DNA from: Chrysomallon squamiferum
Taxonomy: Eukaryota; Mollusca; Gastropoda; Neomphalida; Peltospiridae
NCBI GenBank assembly: GCA_012295275.1
Contig: CM022679.1
Span: 11,927,915 to 11,991,914, forward strand
Direction: 5' to 3'
DNA length: 64,000 nucleotides
How positions within the stretch are numbered: position 1 is the stretch's first letter; each line of letters starts with the position of its first letter. Below the pieces are notes generated by a model. It was given only the letters and a program-made list of their open reading frames with translations, ran no database searches and was not told the DNA's origin. The translations under genes and the position numbers were made by a program. Of the stretch, positions 49,013 through 61,319 are shown piece after piece.

Positions 49013-50455
49013 ATTTTATTTTATTTTAGTTTTGTTTATTACTATTTATTTATTTATTGAATATATATATATATAGTTTTTTATTTATTTATTTATTTAT
49101 TATTTATTTTTTTTTTTATTTTTTTTGCCTGCAACTTCATTTTATCTGTGTCTGTTTCTTTATATATATATATGGCATATGAATTTTTTTTATTATGAAG
49201 CAGTTAACGTAAGATGTGAGGCTGTGGCTAAACCAGTTTCTGTTAACTATTTCGCTAGAATTTAGACTAATGCAAACTTTCATTTTAACAATATCGTGTA
49301 CACTGAGCGAAACCTGATTTCGTTTCCTTTTAAACCAATCACAGTTTTCTTTTTTAAATATGTTATAACAGGAGCCAATGAAAACACATTTTTGAGTATA
49401 ACGTTATAATTTCTTTAAGACACTATACCGGTGACATATTCTTTTAAATATTTAAAACATGCTTTTTTTTTTTCTCTTCTTCTTTTTAAAATAATTTTGA
49501 AACTGCGTCTTTCTAAAAAAACAAATTTCCTTCTGAAAACTATCGATATACTGATGCATAAGACAGGTATCTTCCAAGATGAAGGTCGCCTTAGTGAGCA
49601 TTGATATAGGCTGAACAGATTGAGTCTACGGTGGCAACGTTCAACCATGTTACGATAAAGACTGAGTCGACGCTCGGTAACACCGACAAACACTTCTAGG
49701 ATTTGACCTCTGCAGCTGTAATAAAATCACTAGTTAATGATTGTTTACCATATTGTTTCATGTCCATTTGAAAACGAACACATAAACACACATGAAACAT
49801 AAAACTGCTCTGTCAGCTATCGTCGAAACACTTCCATCTTCTCCCGACACTGACACATACACATACACATATAGAAACACACGACACAGACACCTAAAGA
49901 CAAATACTTCACTACTGTATAGACACCCCATACTGGCTCAGTCATCAATACATATAACCATTCACATCCACACAAAGATACATATATATATATATACACA
50001 CAATTCTTATAATACACAAACCAGAATAAACGATAATATTGCTCTTATGTTATTGGGTGGATTTAGCGTTCTGTTAGCTACAAAATAGTCCAGTAATAAT
50101 TTAAAAAATTCACATACATGAACTCACAAAAGAAAATTTAAAATAAAACAAGGAAGAAAAGATAAAATGTTTTGAACATTTATTATTACTATTTTTTGCT
50201 GCTGCTTGTTGTTGTTGTTGTTATTGCTATTGTTATTATTATTATTTTGCTGACGATAATATAAACGGGAAGTACAGTTACATCGGCTGAAAATATAAAC
50301 ATTTTCAAATAGACATTCTAGGAATTCTTTTCTTAAGAAACCTAGTTACCACTGGATCTGTAAATCGTTAATTTCATTCAGAGCACCTAGTGATCTTTCT
50401 CTGAAACAACAACGCTGCCCGAAAACATCATTCCAGGGGTTTTCAAAGTCAAAAC

Positions 50456-50657
50456 CACGTGTAAGCTTACGTATATCCGATTGGAGCAAAGAGGAGCCAC
50501 GTGTCGCGTTTTCATCATTTGATTGGATACAGATGAAGCCACGTGTCAGCTAGCTATCGTTTGAACGGAGTTCTCTCGTGACCTTGTATTAACGTGTAGA
50601 CTTTCAACTCGTGTTTTACATCAAGATATCTTTGATGTATGGTATGGAAAACACGTG
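50456..50657. promoter_or_regulatory. Array of CACGTG E-boxes spaced by exactly 42 bp
   Basis: CACGTG occurs at 50456-50461, 50498-50503 and 50540-50545, and again at 50652-50657. The first two 42-bp units share the phrase GATTGGA before GAGCCACGTGT or GAAGCCACGTGT, so ATTGG (inverted CCAAT) lies before the second and third boxes. CACGTG is the known target of bHLH-zip factors such as Max/USF. The array could be a promoter or enhancer or a small local duplication; no adjacent gene start is recognised. Confidence 0.45.
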
Positions 50658-50659
50658 CG

Positions 50660-53196
50660 GTGAATACTATTTACAAACGAGACTCATAAACAAGTTAAGA
50701 GAAAAAAGGGATCAGTTAACTAAAAGTGACATAATGACTCGGAACTCATTCTGTAACTCATAACCATGAGATTTAAGTCACAGCTAAAAGAAAAAGAAGA
50801 ACAAAGTTGAAAATGAAATCTTCAGTAACATTTAAACAAGTCAGTTAAATTAGCCCCAGTATATACAATAACTGAAGCAGACGTTTGTTGTTAACATTTC
50901 CATGGAACACCAAGATTTGTCACAATCTGATCAAACGAAATGGAGTTAGACCACAGCATTTACTTGACAAAGGGGCTATTAATGTAATTGCTGATTATAT
51001 TTAGGTTTTTAAACACTTTCTAGCGTTACGGCTGTACGGAGTAGATATAATCATCCAGTCATGAACGTTCGGCTAATTATTTAATTTCTCACAGTACAGA
51101 TAAAATATCACATGTATAAATGAATAATGAATGCTGTGATGTTTAAGTGACCAAAATTTACATTTGTGACTACTGAATGTACTATAAATATATAATAATG
51201 GTGATATTATTATTACTACTACTACTACTACTAATAATAATAATAATAAGCAACAAAAAAAAGACAAAATAATAAAAGGAAGTCAAGATAAAAATAAATA
51301 TACACTTCTATAATTAAAAAGAATAAAATAAAATAAAATAATAAAAATAATAATAAAAGAAACAAAATAAAAATAAAATAATAAAACAAATAATTTAAAA
51401 AAGAGAGAAAATAAGACAGCTGTTAATTAAAAGATATAAAAATTATCCATTAAGTTACCTTGTAATATAATAAAAAATAAGATGACGGAAATCAGTACAA
51501 GTGATAAGTTAGATATTTTGTTGAAAATGAAAGTTAAACTAGTGCTTTTCTTGTGGTTAACTGATTTGGAATATGTCTTGATGGTTACTTTTAAGAAAGA
51601 CTTAACTGAATTTAATAAAGTATCTGTCCACATCAGTAAAAATTTCTAATAGAATGCGATCCTAAAATCAAAAATTTTCATCCCAAACGCAGTCTAAGGA
51701 CATATTCTAGAAAATCATTTTCATCAATCAATTTCCCAATGAAACATTCTGAGAAAACTTGAGCAGAATCTGAGAAAGTTTCCAAATCAACATTTCAGAA
51801 CAATGAAGCGTTGTCGTTGCGCCATCCCCCCATAGCGTTGACGTCCTCATCGTGATTGTAATTCTGGTGTCATTGTTCAAGTGTTTAAAAACTGTAAAAC
51901 CGATCGTTGTGTGCTGATGCTGTTGAAAACGCAAATTTGTCATTTCATTTTTTTTTTTTTTTTAAGTACTCGCCCTTTGTCTGGAAGTCGATTAAACAGT
52001 GATACTCCAAAGCCTATAATATGCTTAGAGAGTTCTTATGTTGCTTATTAGCGGGTACTGCTTTTAATAAAAATTAACTTTACACTTTTTTAAATTAATT
52101 TGTCTAATATATTTCTTTTCATAATTATTTTTATTCCAGTTGCTTCGTTTCGTTATAGTTATTTCATTAAATGCATTTTACTCACAAGTACAAAATTATA
52201 TGTTCCATTTTATTAAAATCTATATAGAAAAATTAAAAAAAAAAAAAAAAAAAAAATCTTATTCTGGTTCATTCTAATAAATATATTTTTAGTTTCTTTC
52301 ATGAATTTTTGTTCCCTGTCATATTATTTCATTTTCGTTTCTGCAAGTCAGTCGCTGGAGGCAAGCGAAGAACATCTGACATTTACTATGTATTAATAAG
52401 TGTTCACGACGCTGCACACATATTTCCGCGATTAAGTCTCTTTTGTGCTGGCGATCGATCTGTTGACAGCTGTGTAACCAAAAATAAACAAAAACGTATC
52501 GCCTTTACATGACAGCTAACATTCGTCACATTAATACACGGCTTAATGAGATCGATATCTTCTGTGTAATCAATAACTTTATACCATGTTGGTGTAATAA
52601 TTTACACTTGGATTAATTGAAGGTTAAAACTGTAGATCAGCGTGTGGTGTGAACAATACAGAATCAATTATATCACCAACATAATGTGCAACTGTGTCGT
52701 GCATATTTTTTTTGTCTCTGTTGCTAGTGTTTCCATTGTCGTACGTGGAAATCGGTCAACCGGTTAATCGTAAGATCCGCGTATGTTACGGTAAGCTCCA
52801 GCTCTTGTTATACAGAAGGGTTTTAATAACTATTTGGTTAAATTGAAGGTTTTGATAATATAGCTGTTAAATTAAAATGTGCAGCTAGTGAGTAATGTTA
52901 TAGTACACCAAATACAAATGAATGTCTCATTAAACGGCAAAACCTGTGCAATAACAAAATGCTTTTGACAACGATTGTGCTATAGTCCGAATGGCCATAT
53001 AACTAGGTGATTTCGTCCTGTGTGACAATATTAAGGTTAAATATTTGAAAAATGTTTGTTTACAGTTGATAAAATAAGACAAAAACGAAAAGTAAAAATG
53101 GTGTACTGGTAACCTCATAACCTGAATTAGATAAAACGTTCAGCTGAAAAACTTTTCAACAAAATGTCACAAAAGTGTCGGCATAATAATTATGGA

Positions 53197-53239
<43 letters not shown>

Positions 53240-54179
53240 AAAAACCTTTATCTTCTGTTTTACAGTACTTAATAAATATAAATAAAAAAACCAAATAATT
53301 ACAGAGAGGCATTATAAAAAAAAGAAGAAAAAAAAAAGATTTTTAATATTTATATCCTCAAGTAGAAAATAAATTTCGCCATTTACACATGCGGGCTGAT
53401 GTTATATCAACTCTTCAACAGCTTTCTTCATTATTAGCTCTGTTTCTTTATAAGCTGACCCAACGTCACTAAACAAACGATTTATAGTTTGTATCCGACA
53501 CAGTGTCTGTTTACTGCTGTAACTTGATGGTAGCTGACAGCTCTTGTGGCGCCTGTCACGGCATGTCACTCACACCGGGGAACAAGCAACTTCGTGTGTG
53601 TCTATGTTTTGAGAATGTGTTCCGAAACGACAAAGTGATTCAACAACGTGTTGGTCTGTTGGCTATTCGGTTATCGGTCGGCTGCAACAATTTCTGAAAA
53701 TGTCTGTATTTGACGATGTTTGACCGAGCGGTTGGGTGGACTGTTTGTGAGCAACTTCATAGCGCTGTCGCTTACCGTCACCACTTAGTGGTTGATGTTG
53801 TCACCGAAATATATAATTATGACTGAAGAAGATAAGATGTTCAGGTCAAGACTGAAGCCCTATTGACATAAACAGGCGTTGTTATATAATGTACAGGGGG
53901 ACAATATATTGACATTTAGTAATCAGATTTTACTAAACACTTTGTATGTTCGTCTAACTCATCAGTACTCGGCCATCTTCTCTAACTTTATATAATTGTA
54001 CCGAAAACGTTTTGGGATAATTCACATTAAAATACCTGTTTGAAGCTTTGGATTTAATCACATCATAAAGAAAACAAACTAATGTGATAATTAATTTCAA
54101 AAAAAAAAAAAAAAAAAAAAAAAAAAAGCAAATACTAATTTTATTAGTATTACTCACAGAAATTATTATAAGACCGTTA
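50660..54179. other. Gene-free stretch with simple repeats
   Basis: It contains ATT/ACT triplet repeats at 51205-51250, A-rich DNA at 51250-51420, an (AC)n tract at 53199-53236, and a CpG-richer part at about 53390-53800 with no recognised coding pattern. The 67-codon open frame at 52309-52512 has no recognisable family and no splice context, so I do not call it. Confidence 0.5.
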
Positions 54180-54385
54180 AAAATTGTGATGATATTATTT
54201 CCTCTACGAATGGACCATGTCATTCGCATTCCTGTTTATGGGAAGATTCATAAGAAAAGGCTTGCTGCTAATCGAAAAAGAGTAACCCTCCATGCAGCGG
54301 CAACGGGTTTCTTATCTGTTTGTGTGATGTAATGCGGTATAAATATATTGAATTCATTGTCAAATAAAACATTTCATTTTTGCTT
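54180..54385 (+). mobile_element. Mollusc-type SINE body and tail
   Basis: The segment carries TTGCTGCTAATCGAAAAAG, GGCAACGGGTTTCTTATC and a tail ending in TCAAATAAAACATTTCATTT. These are the body and 3' end shared by a SINE group I know from molluscs. The tRNA-like head is missing or too decayed to see. A body phrase (TGCTGCTAA.-GAAAAA) is shared with the copy at 7063-7300, which supports a repeated family in this genome. A long (GA)n tract follows at 54460. Confidence 0.6.
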
Positions 54386-54458
54386 CATTGAGGCTACGAA
54401 TTATATCATTTGATAATAATATTAAGAAAATACATGTAAAAGTTAATAGTTTTGGTAT

Positions 54459-54593
<135 letters not shown>

Positions 54594-54926
54594 GATCTTT
54601 TTATTATCTAAAATATTCCTGTCTTATGATTATGATGATTATAATAATAATAAATCACATATGTACTTATTGTATAGTATACAAATTGTAAAACTTGAGT
54701 AGGTAAAGCCTCAGAACCACGCATCTTACTAGACATTTTTCTTTATTATGCAATTCCTAGTTTAAAAACAACAAAGTCACAGACCGGAGACATTCAATAT
54801 CCCAACAGAGGTAATTGCTAGACATCAGTGTTAACAGAAAAAACATCCTAGATCTAAACCTTACGAAAATATTACGACCTCACACCGTGGATTTACCTCG
54901 AAGCACTCAAGGCTGTAACCCGATAA

Positions 54927-54991
54927 CTGTCAATCATTATAGTGTCAGATAAGGTTTGATTGACACATTCCTACTGCCTTTGATCTGACAG
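54927..54991. promoter_or_regulatory. Cluster of PBX/MEIS (TALE homeodomain) type sites
   Basis: CTGTCAATCA at 54927-54936 is the reverse complement of the decamer TGATTGACAG known for PBX-MEIS dimers. TGATTGACA follows at 54957-54965 in the opposite orientation, and TGATCTGACAG at 54981-54991. Three such sites in 65 bp, in a part of the intergenic DNA with higher GC, suggest an enhancer. Function is inference. Confidence 0.35.
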
Positions 54992-55299
54992 CGGCAGCAG
55001 TGGGTTTTAAGAAAGATCAACGAAAATGGACTACTTGGGCGGATAGACAAATACATCCAGTGTTTGTCGTACCTAGAGAACCGCGCACTAATACATTACG
55101 GGCGATGAAAGCAAACTTAAAAAGGATTAACCTGAGACGGGACGAGGCGCCTCACTCAAAAGGATTTAAGCTATAGTCAAAGAAGCGAGCTGAGTTCTCC
55201 AAGAACCAAATTTACCTGTACATAACGCGGGGCATTGTTGTTTCGGTACAAGGATTCTGTTTCATCTAATGCAGATTAAATCACTAATGGCTTTCAAGG

Positions 55300-57292
55300 C
55301 CCCTTATATACGCACACATATAAGCAATATTTTTTTTAAAAGCAGATGAGAGCGTGGCAAATACATTGCTAAATGTTTCGATGTAATACGTGAATAACGC
55401 TACTGTGGCAGGCCAAAAAGACAAAACAACCACGGAAAAGAACAAAAATTTAATAAATAGATTTGATCGACAATACTTTTATTTTTATTTCTGGCTCTCT
55501 GTTTTCCCTCTATGTGTTGGGCTCCTGGGATACAGATCTTGGTGAATACATGTATGTATGTATGCGTGTTTGAGTACATTTGTATATATTTAAGAAAGAG
55601 TGTATATATACGGGTATGACATATATTACATATATCTGTCAGTATGCTTTAGTACACGTGTGTGTGTACATGTATGTTGTGTGTGTAAATGTGTTTCAAC
55701 GTGTACAGTTTTTGAGCAAAGCATTATTCATAATCATGAAATTTAATAACGTTTGTCTCCCGTAGAGTTAAAGAATGCATATCACGTGCATACTTGTTAT
55801 TCTTGTTGACTGTGGTAAAGCAGGGAATCTAAGATGAAATGCAAAAGATAAAAAAGATAAATCAGTTCTTGTTTAAAATTTTAGGTCTGACATTAAACGA
55901 AGACATAAAGCACTGAATTTAATCTAGAAATCATTGTTCATGTAAAAAGATACGATACGAACTAACAGAAACGATAAACACTGAAATTGAATTTTAAAGA
56001 AATTAGAAGAAGAAAAGAAAAAGAGAAAGGTGAGGAAGTAATAAAATCAGAGATCAAGGAGATTATCTAAAATTATTTTAAATTTAGATACTAGACTTTG
56101 TGTTTCCATTAGCATATATTATATCACTGAAAAAAAAAATTCTGTATCTACAGAGAACACGACGCTGAGAAAAATGTAGACACAATGCAGGTATGTTTAT
56201 TTTACTTTGGTTGTAACTATATTTCTTAATAATATTTTTTTTACCTTTCGTGATGGGCTTTTGAAGTTTTTTTTTTATTCTTTATTTTTATTTTTGATCC
56301 AAACAACAGAAAATTTAATCTGTGTAAGATTAGAACCTAATGCTTGTTATTTTATATTACATTATCTTTGTGTGTGTAAAATTTAATTCCTTTTTTTTTT
56401 TTCGAAATATTCAAGGTAACAGTTTATTAAATCAGTAACAGGATTTTGTATTCATAGTGAATAGATAACAATAAGGCGTACCAGCTGTAATGAAAATGAA
56501 TATTATTTGTCACCAGATTTGTACGAAATTAGGTGATTATTGACAAGCAGTCAAACGAGGGTGGGTGGGGGGAAATAAACGCTGTTCCCAGCACGTTTTA
56601 GACACCTGGTATAAATTGGCCGTTTAATGTAAAAGTTTTATTATTTATTGGGATTAAGAATGACAAGTTTATTGCAGCGTAGTTTTCAACTGTGCTGCCA
56701 ACATCAGTTGGAGCAGTAATCAGTCTTAACTAGATCGCTATTATCCCTGAAACAAAGGCGGCCATGTTTGGGGAGTTTTACACAACGGATGTTAACCGCA
56801 ATAAAGCTGGGCGGTACCAGTCCAATATGCTAATGACTGTGAGTTATGGAACATTAGCTGTTTTTAATTCTTAAAATGACACTTTCATGGATCAGCTGCA
56901 GCCTGGTTAGGGGTAATTACGGTTAGACAAATACATTTGGTCGGTTACGAAAAAAGAAAGTATAAATAAGACATGATTTGGCAGAAACGTTAACGATTAT
57001 TACTGCTGTATTTTTTTTTTTTATTTTTTTTTGTTATTGTTATATAGACCTGTCAATCCACGATGCATAAAATAACAGAAAACAGAACCGTTGAGGTAGC
57101 ACAAAGTAAACAATTAAATAAAATGCCAGTATCGATGTGTATTGAACTTGAAAAGATAAAAATAGTGTTTATAAACCCGGAATTAATCAAACACACTTTA
57201 ATTATTCATAGCTTTGCCGTATTATTATTTTCTTTTGAGTTTGTCGACGTTATTTAATGATTTAATGATTCCTTGTATGCTGAATTATTATT

Positions 57293-57323
<31 letters not shown>

Positions 57324-58199
57324 TTATTATTGTTTGTGTTGTTGTTTTTTTCTGGACAGATATATAGCTGGAATCAAAGACTTAATCTTTTTACAGTAAT
57401 ATATGAAACCAAAACGATTTTTTATTTTATTCTTAGTACCAGTTTGTAACGCCCTGTGTTCGTTTACAATTATATTTGTCTAAATAAAATACAATACAAT
57501 CTTATATTTGTGTCGAATAAAAGCTAGAGTGTAGGAGAATATATTTTCTTCTTCTATTGACGTTTAGTAATCATCTGATAATAGAAATACAGGTAAGGTT
57601 ATTTGGTAAGTGTATTTTAAGCTTGTGCTGTGATCAGAATTTGAGTAACATTTATTGGCATTATCCAACAAGGTGAAATGTGAAGAAATATATATTTATA
57701 TATATATATTCATGCGACGACCTGAAGTGGATTCTGTCTGAACATCTTGGTGTAGAGAAATATGTTTTTTAGTGCAGTTATCATCAGTTGCTTTCATTCA
57801 GTTTTGTTACAAACAAAATATCTTAGTGTGTGAATGTTCTTTTCCAAATGCAGTTAACAAGTAATATTGAAACTGTTTATCTGTGAAAAAAAGGAAGAAA
57901 AAAAGAAGAAGAAAGAAAGCGTTTTCCGTATTATTAATTCAAAGAACAACTTACATTTGTCAAAACAATTGTCGGATTTTTATTTAAAGTTAAAAGAAGA
58001 ACTTATATATCTAATATTTTATAAAGATAATGGGAAACTTAATTACATTGATACATAACAGTTGAAACAATTTCAGGGAATATGTATAAAATAACTAACT
58101 ACATTTCACATATAATCCCATAAAGTGTATCAGACATTACTCATAATAACTGAAAATGTTAGGGATTAAACGTAATCTCTTGTTATACACATTGCCAGT

Positions 58200-58258
<59 letters not shown>

Positions 58259-58561
58259 CAAATGCTTACAGTAAAAATCAACAACAATGTAGTAGATATA
58301 TTCAGAGACTAATAATAATGCACATCAATTTGCTTGCATAGATGTATACGTATAATCAAAAAAAGAAAGAAAAATAATAAACAGAATATATATAAGAAAA
58401 GTGTTGACAGCTGTCCTCTTATAATCGTCCTTGCGTTAAAAATATATGTCAGTATCTTATTACATATGTTAACGAAAAGAAAGAAAGAAAAAAGATTATC
58501 ATATTTCATTTCATTTTATTGCAGCTGTTTATTAACTGAAATCATTTTCAATGTAATTTAA

Positions 58562-58596
<35 letters not shown>

Positions 58597-60043
58597 ATTT
58601 AATTAAATTTAAAAAAAAAAAAAAAATGTAAATAAGTTTCAGAAATGTTTAAAAGGAATTGTGTTGTTAAAATAACATGCTTATTTCAGAGTTATTGATA
58701 AAGACCTGCCAGCGCACATAAAACAGCAATAACAACTTTGTTTGTTTTGTTTTTATTTGTATTTTTTCCAGAACCAGTGGCAAAGTCAAAAGATTTACGT
58801 AAATGTTATTCTCAGCCCGTCCTCTGTGATAGATCTGTTTCAACAACAAAGCACGCTTGAATGGTTTTGATTCATATTAAATGACAAGCGATGGGGTATT
58901 CCCCCTGTGGCGACAACCAGTGTTTTCCCGTTGCTGTCTATCAACCCGAGATAATAAGGAACACGGCATTTTTGCCCGGAGCTGTACTTTTCTTTGACAA
59001 GGCGTGTCTTTTGTGTCACATTACCTGTCCTGTCTGTCAGAGAGTTATACAGAGGGAGACAACTCTGTCACAATGATTGATGCGATGTAAGCGACCCGTC
59101 TGCCGGCCTTTCTCAGCTTGAATATGTGTGGCCTTACAGGTTTATTTTAAAACCCAAATCCACCTTCATTGAAGAAACAGTCTATTTCTGTAATGCAAAG
59201 TTCAGCTCCTTTTTTTTTCTCTTGACCAACGCCATCTTTTTTTATTTTTTAATGTGATGAGATTTGAGACGTACTCTGGAACGTTTTTGATGTAGTCCAA
59301 ATCATAAGTATGTGATAAAATTTAATATCTATTTAATGTCAATTAGGCTGGCAAATGTTTTGAATGCTAGATATCCCCTGTAGATATCGGCTGCGATTAA
59401 GTTACATTTCATGTTTATGGCTATTGATAAGAATCACGAGTGACGCTTTGATCTTTATGCGTTATTGTCCTAGCTGTCAAGCAGAGTCTGTCAAACTCTT
59501 TTCAACACGCCAATCTCAATCTGTTTTCACACAGCCCTGCTCGCCAAAGATTGATTGATACAGATTGCCGCGGGCCTTTGATTCAGGTGTCTTGCTAAAC
59601 ACGACGATGGTATTGTTTTGCTATTGCATACCTCACGACGCAGGCCAAGAGGTGGACCCGTGGGTAAGCCACTCGATTGTCGTTAATGAAATAACCATTC
59701 TTTAAAAAACAAAAGCAACAAACGATCCGATCCTTATTGTCATCAGAGATAAACAAAATAAGATTGAAAGTTGCAGTCAAGAATACTGGCTTGTGGGATC
59801 GAGTCTGGATTGCAGCCTAGCAGAAATGCTGGAAATGATTTACATTCCAAAATTAAACTTTTCTATTAGAAAACAAAACAATATTTTCTCATAGTTGCTT
59901 TGATTCTGCTTTAATGAATGACCTCTGTAATTGAGTAATATGCATTTTCGGAATACTTTAACTGTGCTTCTTTGAATTGTGACAGGTATATATTTGTATT
60001 AAACATTTTAAATGCAGTCTTCTTTCAGATGTCACAAATAATA

Positions 60044-60089
<46 letters not shown>

Positions 60090-60540
60090 GATTAGATGAA
60101 ACATTACACCACCTCTTAACATTGCTTCTATAAGCGCCTACACAGAAAAAACATGGATTTTCACAATATATATATTTATTTTTTTTTTTCAATGTTTTTG
60201 AATGGAACTGAAAACATGCAGTAAATTTATTCTCAGTACATTCTGTAATAAAAAGATTCTTAGAATTCCCCCAGCTATATCATTTTCAGTTCTTTAAATA
60301 TATATGTAGAATAAAATTAGGAATGGTTCTAATAAATGAAGAGGAAAAGGAAGAAAAAGGGATGGAAATAATTACATATACATGTTACATGTTATATTAC
60401 GTTCTTTTCTTCAGAATGTTGCAATAGAAATTAGAATTTCGTGTAGTTTTGTATTGCCTGATATCATAATATCAATAATTATCTTTAATGTTTAGTCAAC
60501 TTCATCAATAATTATTTTGTTCTATAAATCTTATTTTGAT
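55300..60540. other. Gene-free upstream region of the zinc-finger gene
   Basis: No exon is supported. It holds TG/TA repeats near 55550-55690, an ATT microsatellite at 57286-57332, an (AC)n tract at 58203-58257, poly-A near 58567-58593, and (AC)n at 60047-60086. Stretches at 58880-59110 and 59350-59600 are richer in GC and CpG and each has one TGATTGAT (59074-59081, 59552-59559), a known PBX-HOX composite sequence. They are candidates for conserved noncoding elements. Confidence 0.45.
58203..58257 (+). repeat. (AC)n microsatellite
   Basis: Pure AC dinucleotide repeat upstream of the zinc-finger gene; similar tracts are at 53199-53236 and 60047-60086. Confidence 0.95.
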
Positions 60541-60779
60541 CAGCTGATCAGAATTTCGAGAGACCTGTTAAATAGTCCGGTTACCGCTTTTAGAACGAGC
60601 TACACTACGCCAACGCTCAACTGTTTCCCGGTACGTTCTGTCAGCGGGAAATCCACCGGCGCATTGTAAATAGTGTTGGGTTCGTGCTTTACCACGGGCT
60701 CTTTACAAGTCCTTTCATCTTTTATTTGCCTCGTTACAGAGTATATATTAACAGCACGCGGTGACATAAATCAATTTTG

Positions 60780-60990
60780 ATTGGCAGTTAGGCCATCAAA
60801 ATGATTGATAACGGAGCCACAAGGTGACGGCTGACTAGCTGCCAAGTAATTATTATCCTGTCCTCTGATTGGCTGGATTTCCACACAGCGCTATTCATCA
60901 TGTGAAGCATTTATCAAACTTGACGTCACGTCGCACGGATCCTCCAATCACAGCTTGAAATGGGCTTTTATTTATAATTTCATTGGCAGG
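60780..60990. promoter_or_regulatory. Candidate promoter of the NET-family gene: CRE plus four CCAAT boxes
   Basis: A palindromic cAMP-response element TGACGTCA lies at 60921-60928. CCAAT boxes are at 60944-60948 (forward) and, as ATTGG, at 60780-60784, 60868-60872 and 60982-60986. TGATTGAT is at 60802-60809. All are 330-540 bp upstream of the ATG at 61320 in a CpG-rich interval (60540-61180) that contrasts with the AT-rich surroundings. NF-Y and CREB/ATF sites at such density are typical of proximal promoters. Confidence 0.5.
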
Positions 60991-61319
60991 CGGCAAAGCC
61001 GTTTCATCTTGAAGTAATTCACAAGTGTTGTCGGGTCGTGTATAGCGTGTTGTCGTGCTGGGCGGTGTTCTTCAACAAAACTTGCGCTGTTCCGCAAGGC
61101 CTTTCACTCCTTGATTGACGTCTGCGGAAAGAGAAGCGAAGCAGACGAAAGTTTGCGGCGGAAATCACCGGATAGTTTTACCGAGAAACGTACAGCATCA
61201 GTATTTCAATTCGATTTTTTCTTTGTTTGATATTTTAAAAATATATATACAAAAGCAGTTGTGGATGTGAATTAAAATCATTGATGATTTAAAGGATTAT
61301 TTGTCTGTATATCTGAAAA

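Larger units (their letters stand above)
47023..50400. other. Intergenic stretch after chitinase
   Basis: It holds the chitinase 3' UTR, AT-rich filler, an AAT microsatellite at 48431-48479, the fold-back element at 48505-49012, AT/TTTA repeats at 49000-49170, and an ACAC/CATA-rich stretch at 49840-50020. No coding exon is supported. Longer open frames here follow low-complexity sequence. Confidence 0.6.

Noticed and set aside
49792-50088. 98-codon open frame rich in His/Thr/Tyr
   Set aside because: Driven by ACAC/CATA repeats; no splice sites or family pattern.
52309-52512. 67-codon open frame in gene-free DNA
   Set aside because: No recognisable motif, no conserved start context and no neighbouring exons.
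59635-59830. A-box-like GTGGGTAAGCCACTCG and B-box-like GGGATCGAGTC
   Set aside because: The two boxes are over 100 bp apart, far more than in a tRNA or a normal SINE head, and no cloverleaf can be drawn.
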